DNA of 6,899 nucleotides from an uncultured Lachnospiraceae bacterium (GTDB lineage: Bacteria > Bacillota_A > Clostridia > Lachnospirales > Lachnospiraceae): the NCBI GenBank assembly GCA_910585655.1, contig CAJUFW010000178.1, positions 1 to 6,899 on the forward strand. Direction: 5' to 3'. Shown one piece after another: positions 1 through 6,090 of the stretch. The notes under the pieces are model-generated. The model was not told where the DNA came from, searched no databases, and worked only from the letters and a program-made list of their open reading frames with translations. The position numbers and the translations under genes were made by a program. How positions within the stretch are numbered: position 1 is the stretch's first letter; each line of letters opens with the position of its first letter.

Positions 1-648
1 TTCTGCATGTGCCCGGGCGGCTATGTAGTCAATGCTTCCTCAGAACAAGGGCATCTGGCGATCAATGGTATGAGCAACCATGCCAGAGACGGCAGGAATG
101 CCAACAGCGCTCTAGTCGTCACCGTAACACCGGAGGACTTTATGACCGGAAACCTGCCAACCCCAGAACTTCCGACTGCCTTAGCGGGTATTGATTTCCA
201 ACGGAAACTAGAAGCAGCCGCGTACCAGCTAGGAGCAGGTCGCATCCCGGTTCAGCTCTACGGAGATTTCAAAGAAAACCGGGTCAGCCGTGGATTTGGA
301 CGGATACAGCCGGACAGCCGCGGAAGTGTTCAGCTAGCCAACCTGCGAAACCTGCTACCATCCTGGATGGCAGAGTCTCTTTTCGAGGGGATGGAAGCTT
401 TTGGGCGCAAACTACCAGGCTTTGCAGACGAGGAGGCAGTCTTTTCCGGCATCGAAAGCCGTACCTCCTCCCCGGTACGCCTGCTCCGCCAGGAAAAAAG
501 CCTTGAGTCGCTTTCTATGCAGGGAGTTTACCCCTGCGGGGAAGGCACCGGTTATGCAGGAGGGATTACGTCGGCAGCGATCGACGGAATCAAAGTCGCA
601 GAAGCCATTATCCGCCGCTACCACCCAACCGGAAGCTGCGGAACCTAA
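1..648 (+). CDS. NAD(P)/FAD-dependent dehydrogenase (COG2509-type), 3' part only
   Basis: The reading frame is open from base 1 to the TAA at 646-648, giving about 215 C-terminal residues; the start is outside the window. Family members are usually around 500 residues or more, so roughly the last 40% is visible. The fragment opens with FCMCPGGYVVNASSEQG, the Cys-x-Cys-Pro-Gly-Gly segment typical of the uncharacterised FAD-dependent dehydrogenases of COG2509. Near its end it has VYPCGEGTGYAGGITSAAID, the glycine-rich segment that closes over FAD in this flavoprotein fold. The N-terminal dinucleotide-binding GxGxxG motif is not in the window. The protein is probably cytosolic, since no membrane segments are seen. 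The substrate and physiological reaction are not known for this family, and nothing here assigns one. A palindromic region follows the stop and separates it from the next gene. The internal ATG at 7 is not the true start, because conserved sequence precedes it and continues beyond the window edge. Confidence 0.88.
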   Translation, partial: FCMCPGGYVVNASSEQGHLAINGMSNHARDGRNANSALVVTVTPEDFMTGNLPTPELPTALAGIDFQRKLEAAAYQLGAGRIPVQLYGDFKENRVSRGFGRIQPDSRGSVQLANLRNLLPSWMAESLFEGMEAFGRKLPGFADEEAVFSGIESRTSSPVRLLRQEKSLESLSMQGVYPCGEGTGYAGGITSAAIDGIKVAEAIIRRYHPTGSCGT

Positions 649-650
649 AA
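637..650 (+). repeat. Left copy of imperfect 14-nt direct repeat
   Basis: The sequence TGCGGAACCTAAAA spans the last codons and stop of the dehydrogenase gene. It recurs at 745-758 as TGCGGAACTTAAAA, 13 of 14 bases identical. The two copies bracket the palindromic region. This could be a duplicated gene tail or the footprint of an insertion. Confidence 0.6.
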
Positions 651-653
651 ACA

Positions 654-747
654 GCAAATTTCTGTACAACGCCCAGGTATAGTTAGGATTGTGCCTTTTT
701 ACAATCCTAACTATACCTCCCAGAAGGGGCGTTGGGAAGAAATTTGC
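654..747. repeat. Nested long inverted repeat between genes
   Basis: Three sets of arms pair concentrically. The outer arms are GCAAATTTC (654-662) and GAAATTTGC (739-747), 9 bp. The middle arms are CAACGCCC (667-674) and GGGCGTTG (727-734), 8 bp. The inner arms are AGGTATAGTTAGGATTGT (675-692) and ACAATCCTAACTATACCT (701-718), a perfect 18 bp around the loop GCCTTTTT. A 4x4 internal loop separates outer and middle arms, and eight unpaired bases (719-726) lie on one side between middle and inner arms. In total 35 bp pair within 94 nt. No T-run follows the stem on either strand, so it is not a textbook intrinsic terminator, although as RNA it would fold strongly and could stop transcription or protect the upstream mRNA end. 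Confidence 0.8.
672..723. mobile_element. Possible 42-nt palindromic insertion with CCCAG flanks
   Basis: CCCAG occurs at 672-676 and again at 719-723, on either side of an almost fully self-complementary 42-nt block (677-718). Removing one CCCAG plus the block joins CAACGCCC to GGGCGTTG across a five-base loop (AGAAG), which gives a compact ordinary hairpin. This is what is expected if a small palindromic element inserted into the loop of an existing hairpin and duplicated five target bases. The bases are seen directly; mobility is inference from a single copy. Confidence 0.4.
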
Positions 748-758
748 GGAACTTAAAA
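745..758 (+). repeat. Right copy of imperfect 14-nt direct repeat
   Basis: TGCGGAACTTAAAA matches 637-650 with one difference (T for C). It overlaps the outermost palindrome arm by three bases, so the edges do not define a clean target duplication. Confidence 0.6.
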
Positions 759-776
759 TAAGAGGTGAAAGAATAG

Positions 777-998
777 ATGAAAGAGAAAACCATGGAAGAG
801 AAGATTGCCCGAATCAACGAGTTATACCACAAGTCTCAGGAATTCGGTCTAACGGAAGAGGAGCGAAACGAGCAGGCTAAGCTGCGCCAGGATTATATCT
901 TGGCGATCCGCAGCAATCTGCGGGGGACGCTAAATCAGATTTCACTTTTAAATCCGGATGGGAGTGTAACGGAATTACGAAAAAAGAATTTACAATAA
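777..998 (+). CDS. UPF0291/DUF896 family small protein (YnzC-like)
   Basis: This 73-residue soluble protein matches the DUF896 pattern. An N-terminal helix (EEKIARINELYHKSQ, residues 6-20) is followed by LTEEERNEQAKLRQDYI (residues 25-41) and a C-terminal NPDGSVTEL segment. Such proteins form a helical hairpin, and the length is close to the roughly 77 residues of B. subtilis YnzC. The molecular function is unknown. In B. subtilis ynzC lies beside SOS genes, but no such context is seen here. ATG 777 was chosen because AGAGGTG (761-767) sits nine bases upstream; the ATG at 792 would begin closer to the family consensus but has only a weak site. The last codons carry a run of six A and a G (980-986) that is in slippery phase. 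The gene lies just upstream of the cyclo-ligase and is probably cotranscribed with it and miaB. Confidence 0.88.
   Translation: MKEKTMEEKIARINELYHKSQEFGLTEEERNEQAKLRQDYILAIRSNLRGTLNQISLLNPDGSVTELRKKNLQ
980..986 (+). promoter_or_regulatory. In-phase A AAA AAG heptamer, candidate -1 frameshift site
   Basis: Read in the DUF896 frame the bases fall as A AAA AAG (codons at 981 and 984), the same slippery heptamer used in E. coli dnaX. A -1 slip would continue at GAA (986) in the cyclo-ligase frame, which has no stop up to 1598. The predicted fusion is 274 residues. A purine-rich GGGAG lies at 960-964, fifteen bases upstream of the heptamer and a little further than in dnaX. I see no strong stem immediately downstream. 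The function is therefore unproven. Confidence 0.3.
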
Positions 999-1036
999 GG
1001 AAAGAGTATTCGTTAAAGCAGACGCTGCGTCAGCAG

Positions 1037-1600
1037 ATGCGTCTTCGCCGGCAGGCATTAAGCGAACAGGAATGGGTTAGACGAAGCGGACGGATCCTAG
1101 AGCAATATTTCCGACTGCCCTATTACTGCGAGGCGGATGTTGTATTAGCTTATCAAAATGCAAAAGGAGAACCGGACTTAGGAGCGCTTTTTAGACGCTG
1201 CTTTCAGGATCAGAAGCCGGTAGCCGTGCCGCGGGTGCTGACCGGAATCCGGGAAGGAGCGGCAATGGAATTTGTTTTTCTGCGACCGGACAGCCGGAAA
1301 CGGGAAAACGAATTTCAGATCCTGGAACCAGAGGAGGGGGAACGGTTTTGCTATGAGAACTGGAAGGGGCAGCGTATTGAACTGATTTTACCAGGGCTTT
1401 GTTTTGATGGTTTTGGAGGGAGACTAGGCTATGGCGGAGGCTACTATGACCGCTATCTTGCGCCGTTTTACCGGGAAATTCATAAGACGGCGCTGGCATT
1501 TGCATTTCAAAAAACAACATGTCTTCCTTGTCAGGAGCATGATATTTCGTATGATTTGCTCGTGACCGATCAAGAGGTAATAGACAAAAAAGGCGAGTAA
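1037..1600 (+). CDS. 5-formyltetrahydrofolate cyclo-ligase (start codon unresolved)
   Basis: The enzyme converts 5-formyl-THF and ATP to 5,10-methenyl-THF (EC 6.3.3.2) in the cytosol, returning storage folate to the one-carbon pool. The family signature is clear: PGLCFDGFGGRLGYGGGYYD at residues 119-138 counted from 1037, and a C-terminal LPCQEHDISYDLLVTDQEVI at 163-182. The coordinate given is the first ATG in frame, but it is unlikely to be the true start. It has no ribosome site, and the conserved N-terminal pattern KxxLRxxMxxRR begins at codon 1016 (KQTLRQQMRLRR), upstream of it. That Lys and Arg contact ATP in characterised homologues. In-frame candidates upstream are TTA 1013, six bases after GGAAAGAG (999-1006), ATA 995, which overlaps the DUF896 stop as ATAA, and ATT 974; none is a standard start. 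From 1013 the protein would be 195 residues, a normal length. The gene lies between DUF896 and miaB, probably in one operon. Confidence 0.87.
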   Translation: MRLRRQALSEQEWVRRSGRILEQYFRLPYYCEADVVLAYQNAKGEPDLGALFRRCFQDQKPVAVPRVLTGIREGAAMEFVFLRPDSRKRENEFQILEPEEGERFCYENWKGQRIELILPGLCFDGFGGRLGYGGGYYDRYLAPFYREIHKTALAFAFQKTTCLPCQEHDISYDLLVTDQEVIDKKGE

Positions 1601-1651
1601 TACAAGTGAAAACAGAAACGGAAAAAGAAATAGAGGAGAAGGTTGCGTAAT

Positions 1652-3178
1652 ATGGTTCAGGAAATTGATTTAGATAAAATAGACATTCATGCAGAACCAC
1701 CCATGGAAGAACCTGCCAGGCAATATTATTTTATGGCAAAAGCCAGGCAGCAGATAGCAGCTATGAGCCGGACGGCAGGACGCCCTATGACCTGTCATAT
1801 TGAAACGTTCGGCTGTCAGATGAACTTTCGGGATTCGGAAAAAATCTCCGGCGTCTTAAAACAGATCGGCTATGAGGAAGTAGAGACAGAGCAGGCGGAT
1901 CTGGTGCTATACAATACCTGTACTGTACGGGAAAACGCCAATATGAAAGTCTATGGGCATTTGGGTATTGTCAAAAAGACAAAAGAAAAAAATCCAAGGC
2001 AGATCATTGCTCTTTGCGGCTGTATGATGCAGGAACCAAAGGTCGTAGAGAAAATTCAAAGCAGCTACCGTTTTGTCGATCTGATTTTTGGCACTCACAA
2101 TATTTTTAAACTGGCGGAACTGCTGTTTTTCTGCTTAAAGGAGCATCTTTTGGCAGAGGAAGCCGCCCTGAAAAAGGAAAAAAAGAAGCACGGGAAAAAA
2201 GCCCGTCCGCAAATGCTTGTCGATATCTGGGAAGGAACCGAGCAGATTGTAGAAGATTTGCCGGAGGAGCGCAAGTTTGACTTTAAGGCAAGCGTAAATA
2301 TTATGTATGGCTGCAACAATTTTTGCAGTTATTGTATCGTCCCTTATGTCAGGGGAAGAGAGAGAAGCCGCAGACCGGAGGATATTGTAGAAGAGGTAAA
2401 ACGACTGGTAGATTCCGGAGTTGTGGAAGTCATGCTGTTGGGGCAGAACGTCAATTCCTACGGCTTACAGCCAGGAGGGCAATCGGGTGATTCGCTTTCC
2501 TTTACCGGGCTTTTGGAGCGTTTAGAACAGGTAGAGGGACTAAAACGGATTCGTTTTATGACGCCGCATCCTAAGGATTTATCGGAGGAATTGATTGCGT
2601 TTATGGCTTCCTCTAAGAAGCTGTGCCGTCACCTTCATCTGCCGCTGCAATCCGGCAGCACGGAAGTGTTACGGCGGATGAACCGCCGCTATGGCAAGGA
2701 GCAATATTTGACGCTTACGGAAAAATTGCGGAAAGCAATGCCGGGGCTGGCTCTGACAACGGATATCATCGTAGGTTTTCCAGGTGAGCGGGAAGAGGAT
2801 TTTTTGGAGACGTTAGACGTTGTAAAGCAAGTTCGTTTTCATAGCGCCTATACGTTTCAATATTCTAAGCGAACCGGCACGCCGGCTGCTGCCATGGAAG
2901 AGCAAATACCAGGAGAGGTCGTACAGGAGCGTTTTGAACGGCTGCTAAAAACAATCTCCGCTATTTCGTCAGAATTGACCGAGGAAGCAGTAGGGACGAC
3001 GGCAGAAGTGTTGGCAGAGGAGCAAAACACCTATCAGGAAGGATGGCTGACCGGGCGGCTTTCCAATAACCTACTGGTACATTTCCCAGGAAAGCCAGAG
3101 TTGTTAGGGAAACTGGTGCCGGTACGTCTGCAGGAAGGAAAGGGCTTTTATTATATCGGAATTTGTACAAATCAGTAG
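1652..3178 (+). CDS. miaB: tRNA-2-methylthio-N6-dimethylallyladenosine synthase MiaB
   Basis: MiaB is a radical-SAM methylthiotransferase. It adds a methylthio group to i6A at position 37 of tRNAs reading UNN codons, using two [4Fe-4S] clusters. Numbering from ATG 1652 (508 residues), the N-terminal UPF0004 domain has its cluster cysteines at C55 (ETFGCQMN), C90 (YNTCTVREN) and C124 (LCGCMMQE). The radical-SAM motif CNNFCSYC supplies C221, C225 and C228 and is followed by the typical PYVRGRERSR. LHLPLQSGS is at 328-336 and TDIIVGFPGE at 370-379. The last 70 or so residues fit a TRAM RNA-binding domain. It is longer than the usual 440-480 residues, because of an N-terminal extension of about 45 residues and a lysine-rich stretch (ALKKEKKKHGKKARP, 172-186) before the SAM domain. 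GGAGAAGG (1635-1642) is nine bases before ATG 1652. TTG 1643 (adding MRN) is also possible but lies very close to that site. The gene follows the cyclo-ligase by about 50 bases. Confidence 0.96.
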   Translation: MVQEIDLDKIDIHAEPPMEEPARQYYFMAKARQQIAAMSRTAGRPMTCHIETFGCQMNFRDSEKISGVLKQIGYEEVETEQADLVLYNTCTVRENANMKVYGHLGIVKKTKEKNPRQIIALCGCMMQEPKVVEKIQSSYRFVDLIFGTHNIFKLAELLFFCLKEHLLAEEAALKKEKKKHGKKARPQMLVDIWEGTEQIVEDLPEERKFDFKASVNIMYGCNNFCSYCIVPYVRGRERSRRPEDIVEEVKRLVDSGVVEVMLLGQNVNSYGLQPGGQSGDSLSFTGLLERLEQVEGLKRIRFMTPHPKDLSEELIAFMASSKKLCRHLHLPLQSGSTEVLRRMNRRYGKEQYLTLTEKLRKAMPGLALTTDIIVGFPGEREEDFLETLDVVKQVRFHSAYTFQYSKRTGTPAAAMEEQIPGEVVQERFERLLKTISAISSELTEEAVGTTAEVLAEEQNTYQEGWLTGRLSNNLLVHFPGKPELLGKLVPVRLQEGKGFYYIGICTNQ

Positions 3179-3186
3179 AAAACCAC

Positions 3187-3215
3187 TTGAAATTACCCGA
3201 ATATATGACTATAAT
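3187..3215 (+). promoter_or_regulatory. Near-consensus vegetative (sigma-70/SigA-type) promoter
   Basis: A -35 box TTGAAA (3187-3192) and a perfect -10 box TATAAT (3210-3215) are separated by 17 bases, the ideal spacing. Transcription would start near 3222, giving a leader of about 70 nt before the MATE gene. The promoter begins just after the miaB stop, so it separates the housekeeping operon from the transporter/potassium genes. Confidence 0.8.
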
Positions 3216-3220
3216 AGAAG

Positions 3221-3245
3221 CTACGTGCCGGCTGCTTTCACGTAG
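3221..3245 (+). promoter_or_regulatory. Hairpin/dyad at predicted transcription start
   Basis: CTACGTG (3221-3227) and CACGTAG (3239-3245) are perfect 7-bp arms around an 11-base loop. They start at the predicted +1. As RNA this would be a 5'-terminal stem-loop, which often stabilises mRNA. As DNA the dyad is placed where a repressor would block the promoter. The sequence alone does not choose between these. Confidence 0.5.
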
Positions 3246-3290
3246 AATTAGTACAGGCGATGAAGTAGGATTATAGAGAGGATTGTAAGA

Positions 3291-4679
3291 ATGAGAAATT
3301 TTAAAAAGACGTTTATCGGCGACGCGAAGTTTTACCGATTGCTGTTTATCGTGGTGATCCCAATCATCGTCCAGACCGGGATTACAAACTTTGTCAGTTT
3401 GCTGGATAACATTATGGTAGGGCAAACCGGAACCAATCAAATGACAGGGGTAGCGATTGCCAATCAGTTAATGATGGTGTTTAACCTCTGTATTTTCGGG
3501 GCTATTTCCGGCGCGGGGATTTTTGGAGCGCAGTATTATGGAAAGGGAGATCAGGAAGGAGTTCGTTATGCGTTCCGCTTTAAGCTTGTCATCTGTCTGC
3601 TGATGGTCGGGATCGGCTTTTTGGTGTTCCTGCCGTTTGGAAAAAACCTGATTCATCTTTATCTGACGGCGGATGCTTCTGGAACAGACGCTGCAGAAAC
3701 GCTACATTACGGGCATGGATATCTTTATATTATGCTGGTAGGAATGATTCCGTTTGCGATTGGACAGGCTTACTCTAGTACCTTGCGGGAATGTGGCGAG
3801 ACGATGCTGCCGATGAAGGCGGGGATCGCGGCAGTCTTGGTCAATCTGCTTTTTAACTATCTGCTGATTTTCGGTAAGTTCGGCTTTCCGAAAATGGGCG
3901 TTTACGGCGCGGCGATTGCTACGGTGCTGTCCCGTTTTGTAGAATGTGCAATTATTGTCCTCTGGACACATGTACATAAAAAAGAAAATGAATTTATCGT
4001 GGGAGCGTACCGGCATTTTCGGATTCCGCTGCATTTGTCAGGTCAGATTATTTTAAAAGGAATGCCGCTTTTGATCAATGAAGGTCTGTGGTCAGCCGGT
4101 ATGGCAGTACTGATGCAGTGTTATTCGGTCAGAGGCTTAGACGTTGTAGCCGGTATGAATATTTCCTCGACCATTTCCAACTTGTTTAATATCGTTTTTA
4201 TGTCGATGGGAAATGCCGTAGCGATTATCATTGGCCAGCTTTTAGGGTCGGGTGATATGGAAAAGGCGAAAGATTACGATACCAAGCTGATTGCCTTTTC
4301 GGTTGCAAGTTCCGTGTTAATCGGTTCGATTATGGCAGTGATTGCCCCGATGTTTCCGCGGATTTACAATACGGAGCCGCAAGTGCGGGAGCTTGCCAGT
4401 TCCTTTATCCGGGTCAGCGCTTTGTGTATGCCGATTTTTGCCTTTTTGCATACCACATATTTTACTCTGCGTTCCGGAGGAAAAACGGTGATTACCTTTT
4501 TCTTTGACAGCGTATATCTATGGGTAGTGAGCGCGCCGCTGGCTTATCTGTTGTCCCGTTATACTACTTTGCCGATTGTCGCTCTTTATTTAACTTGTAA
4601 CCTGGTCGATATTATCAAGTGTATCATTGGATATGTGTTGCTCCGTAAAGGTGTCTGGATCAACAACATTGTAGAATAA
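3291..4679 (+). CDS. MATE family efflux transporter
   Basis: This 462-residue integral membrane protein is a typical MATE length. About twelve hydrophobic segments can be placed, roughly at 16-36, 52-75, 97-116, 142-163, 177-197, 203-226, 258-280, 287-317, 333-356, 375-393, 401-421 and 427-452, which fits two MatE bundles of six helices. Family marks include LLDNIMVGQ (37-45) in the first helix region, GAQYYGKGD (79-87) after helix 2, its second-half counterpart IGQLLGSGDMEKAK (314-327), and LRSGGKT (393-399). MATE proteins export cationic drugs or metabolites in exchange for Na+ or H+; the substrate and coupling ion cannot be read here. AGAGAGGA (3275-3282) lies eight bases before ATG 3291. 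The gene has its own strong promoter and upstream dyad, so it may be separately controlled. No terminator is seen before trkA 43 bases downstream, so read-through into the potassium genes is likely. Confidence 0.94.
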   Translation: MRNFKKTFIGDAKFYRLLFIVVIPIIVQTGITNFVSLLDNIMVGQTGTNQMTGVAIANQLMMVFNLCIFGAISGAGIFGAQYYGKGDQEGVRYAFRFKLVICLLMVGIGFLVFLPFGKNLIHLYLTADASGTDAAETLHYGHGYLYIMLVGMIPFAIGQAYSSTLRECGETMLPMKAGIAAVLVNLLFNYLLIFGKFGFPKMGVYGAAIATVLSRFVECAIIVLWTHVHKKENEFIVGAYRHFRIPLHLSGQIILKGMPLLINEGLWSAGMAVLMQCYSVRGLDVVAGMNISSTISNLFNIVFMSMGNAVAIIIGQLLGSGDMEKAKDYDTKLIAFSVASSVLIGSIMAVIAPMFPRIYNTEPQVRELASSFIRVSALCMPIFAFLHTTYFTLRSGGKTVITFFFDSVYLWVVSAPLAYLLSRYTTLPIVALYLTCNLVDIIKCIIGYVLLRKGVWINNIVE

Positions 4680-4722
4680 CCATTCAAATGAAATTTATAG
4701 TAGAAAAAGGAAGCGCAAGGAA

Positions 4723-6084
4723 ATGAAGATTATCATAGTGGGCTGCGGGAAGGTCGGTTTTTCGATAGCAGAACAGCTCAGCAATGAAAAACATGCCATA
4801 ACTGTGATTGATACAGATGGGAAAAAATTACAGGATGCGATTGCTATTTTAGATGTCAGTGGGGTAGCCGGAAATGGAACCAGTTACCGAACGCAGAAAG
4901 AAGCAGGAGTAGAGGGTGCGGATCTGCTGATTGCCGTCACCGATATGGATGAGATCAATCTCCTAAGCTGTCTGATCGCAAAAAAAGCCGGGAAATGCCA
5001 GACGATTGCCAAAGTCCGGAACCCGGAATATTATGCGGAAATCGGCTTTATCAAAGAGGAATTGGGGCTTTCTATGTCCATCAATCCGGAGTGGGCGGCA
5101 GCGTCGGAGATTGCCAGACTGATCCATTTCCCTTCTGCCATTGAAGTGGATACGTTTGCAAAAGGGCGGATCAACCTGCTTCGGATTCAGATTCCGGAGG
5201 GGTCTATTCTCCATCGTATGAGCTTGATTGAATTTGCCTCGAAAGTATCCAATTCCGTGTTGATTTGTATTGTCGAACGAGGAGACGAGGTAATTATTCC
5301 AAACGGAAGCTTTGAGCTAGAAGAAGGCGATATGATTTCCTTTACTCTGCCGATGGAAGAATCGTTCCGTTTTTTTCAGCAGATAGGAATTCACACCAGA
5401 GCAATCAAAAATGTGATCATTGCCGGAGGTGGTACGATTTCGTATTATCTGACAAGGCTTTTAACAAGAGCCAAGGTCAAAGTCAAGATCATCGAACAGG
5501 ATTTTGAACGCTGTAAAGCGTTAAGCGACCAACTGCCAAAAGCGATGGTATTAAACGGAGACGCTACGGACAAGCAGCTCTTATCCGAGGAGGGCATTAG
5601 CCAGGCGGACGCATTGGTGTCCTTGATGGATTTGGATGAAGAAAATATTTTGCTTTCGCTCTATGCGCATCAGGTTTCCAATGCCAAGACTATGACCAAA
5701 CTGAACAAATCGACCTTTGAGGAAGTCGTAAGAGAGCTTCCGATCGGCAGTATCATCCGCCCGAAGGATATTACGGCAGAATATATCCTTCGCTATGTTC
5801 GTTCCATGCAGAATTCCTATGGCAGCAACGTAGAGACACTTTACCGGATGGCAAATAACCGGGTTGAAGCGTTAGAGTTTGTAGTCGGAAAAAATTCCAA
5901 GGTTGTCCATAAGCCGCTTAGTGAGTTGAACTTAAAAAATAACCTGCTGATCTGCTGTATTTCCAGAAAGGGAACAGTCATTACCCCTGGCGGAAAGGAT
6001 CAAATTTTGCCTGGCGATAACGTGATAGTCGTCACGACGAATACCGGGTTAAGCGGAATCAATGACATCATTAAGGGGGCTTAA
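4723..6084 (+). CDS. trkA: Trk potassium uptake system, NAD-binding subunit TrkA
   Basis: TrkA is the cytosolic regulatory ring of the Trk/Ktr potassium channel. Nucleotide binding (NAD/NADH, ATP/ADP) gates the TrkH pore. The 453 residues show the duplicated layout of full-length TrkA. The first RCK_N Rossmann fold has VGCGKVG (6-12) and an acidic end to strand 2 (VIDTD, 28-32). RCK_C-1 spans roughly 140-210. A second Rossmann unit begins KNVIIAGGGTISYYL (229-243) with IIEQD (257-261). RCK_C-2 spans about 370-450 and has the typical LPGDNVIVV near its end. The second nucleotide motif is degenerate: the third glycine of GxGxxG is Ser240. This suggests the second site binds differently or serves structurally, as is common in bacterial two-domain TrkA. 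AAGGAAG (4707-4713) is nine bases upstream of ATG 4723. The last codons contain the ribosome site of trkH, so the two are translationally linked. Confidence 0.95.
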   Translation: MKIIIVGCGKVGFSIAEQLSNEKHAITVIDTDGKKLQDAIAILDVSGVAGNGTSYRTQKEAGVEGADLLIAVTDMDEINLLSCLIAKKAGKCQTIAKVRNPEYYAEIGFIKEELGLSMSINPEWAAASEIARLIHFPSAIEVDTFAKGRINLLRIQIPEGSILHRMSLIEFASKVSNSVLICIVERGDEVIIPNGSFELEEGDMISFTLPMEESFRFFQQIGIHTRAIKNVIIAGGGTISYYLTRLLTRAKVKVKIIEQDFERCKALSDQLPKAMVLNGDATDKQLLSEEGISQADALVSLMDLDEENILLSLYAHQVSNAKTMTKLNKSTFEEVVRELPIGSIIRPKDITAEYILRYVRSMQNSYGSNVETLYRMANNRVEALEFVVGKNSKVVHKPLSELNLKNNLLICCISRKGTVITPGGKDQILPGDNVIVVTTNTGLSGINDIIKGA

Positions 6085-6090
6085 AGCACA

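Noticed and set aside
702..710. CAATCCTAA shared between the 675-718 palindrome and the terminal hairpin (6879-6887)
   Set aside because: Nine bases only, in different positions relative to the arms (inside a stem versus spanning stem and loop). This is too short to argue that the two elements are related.
675..718. Perfect 18-bp hairpin as a classic intrinsic terminator for the dehydrogenase gene
   Set aside because: The stem is AT-rich and no T-run follows it on either strand; the only T5 is in the loop. It could still affect transcription, but the standard pattern is absent.
732..759. Possible promoter TTGGGA-16-TAAAAT before the DUF896 gene
   Set aside because: The -35 box is poor, and transcription would start near 766, inside the ribosome-binding site that supports ATG 777.
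1606..1650. 14-codon mini-ORF (GTG start, MKTETEKEIEEKVA) between the cyclo-ligase and miaB
   Set aside because: It is very short, low in complexity, lacks a strong ribosome site, and overlaps the purine-rich leader of miaB. Chance is the simpler explanation.
1191..1700. 169-codon open frame on the minus strand opposite the cyclo-ligase and start of miaB
   Set aside because: It lies opposite confidently identified genes, its translation resembles no family I recognise, and it has no convincing context. It is a shadow of the coding strand.
2961..3440. 159-codon open frame on the minus strand across the miaB end, the promoter and the MATE start
   Set aside because: It runs opposite two well-supported genes and the promoter region, with no recognisable domain in its translation.
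4669..4699. Possible promoter upstream of trkA (TTGTAG ... TTTATA)
   Set aside because: Both boxes match poorly and the spacing is 19 bases. Read-through from the MATE promoter explains trkA expression more simply.
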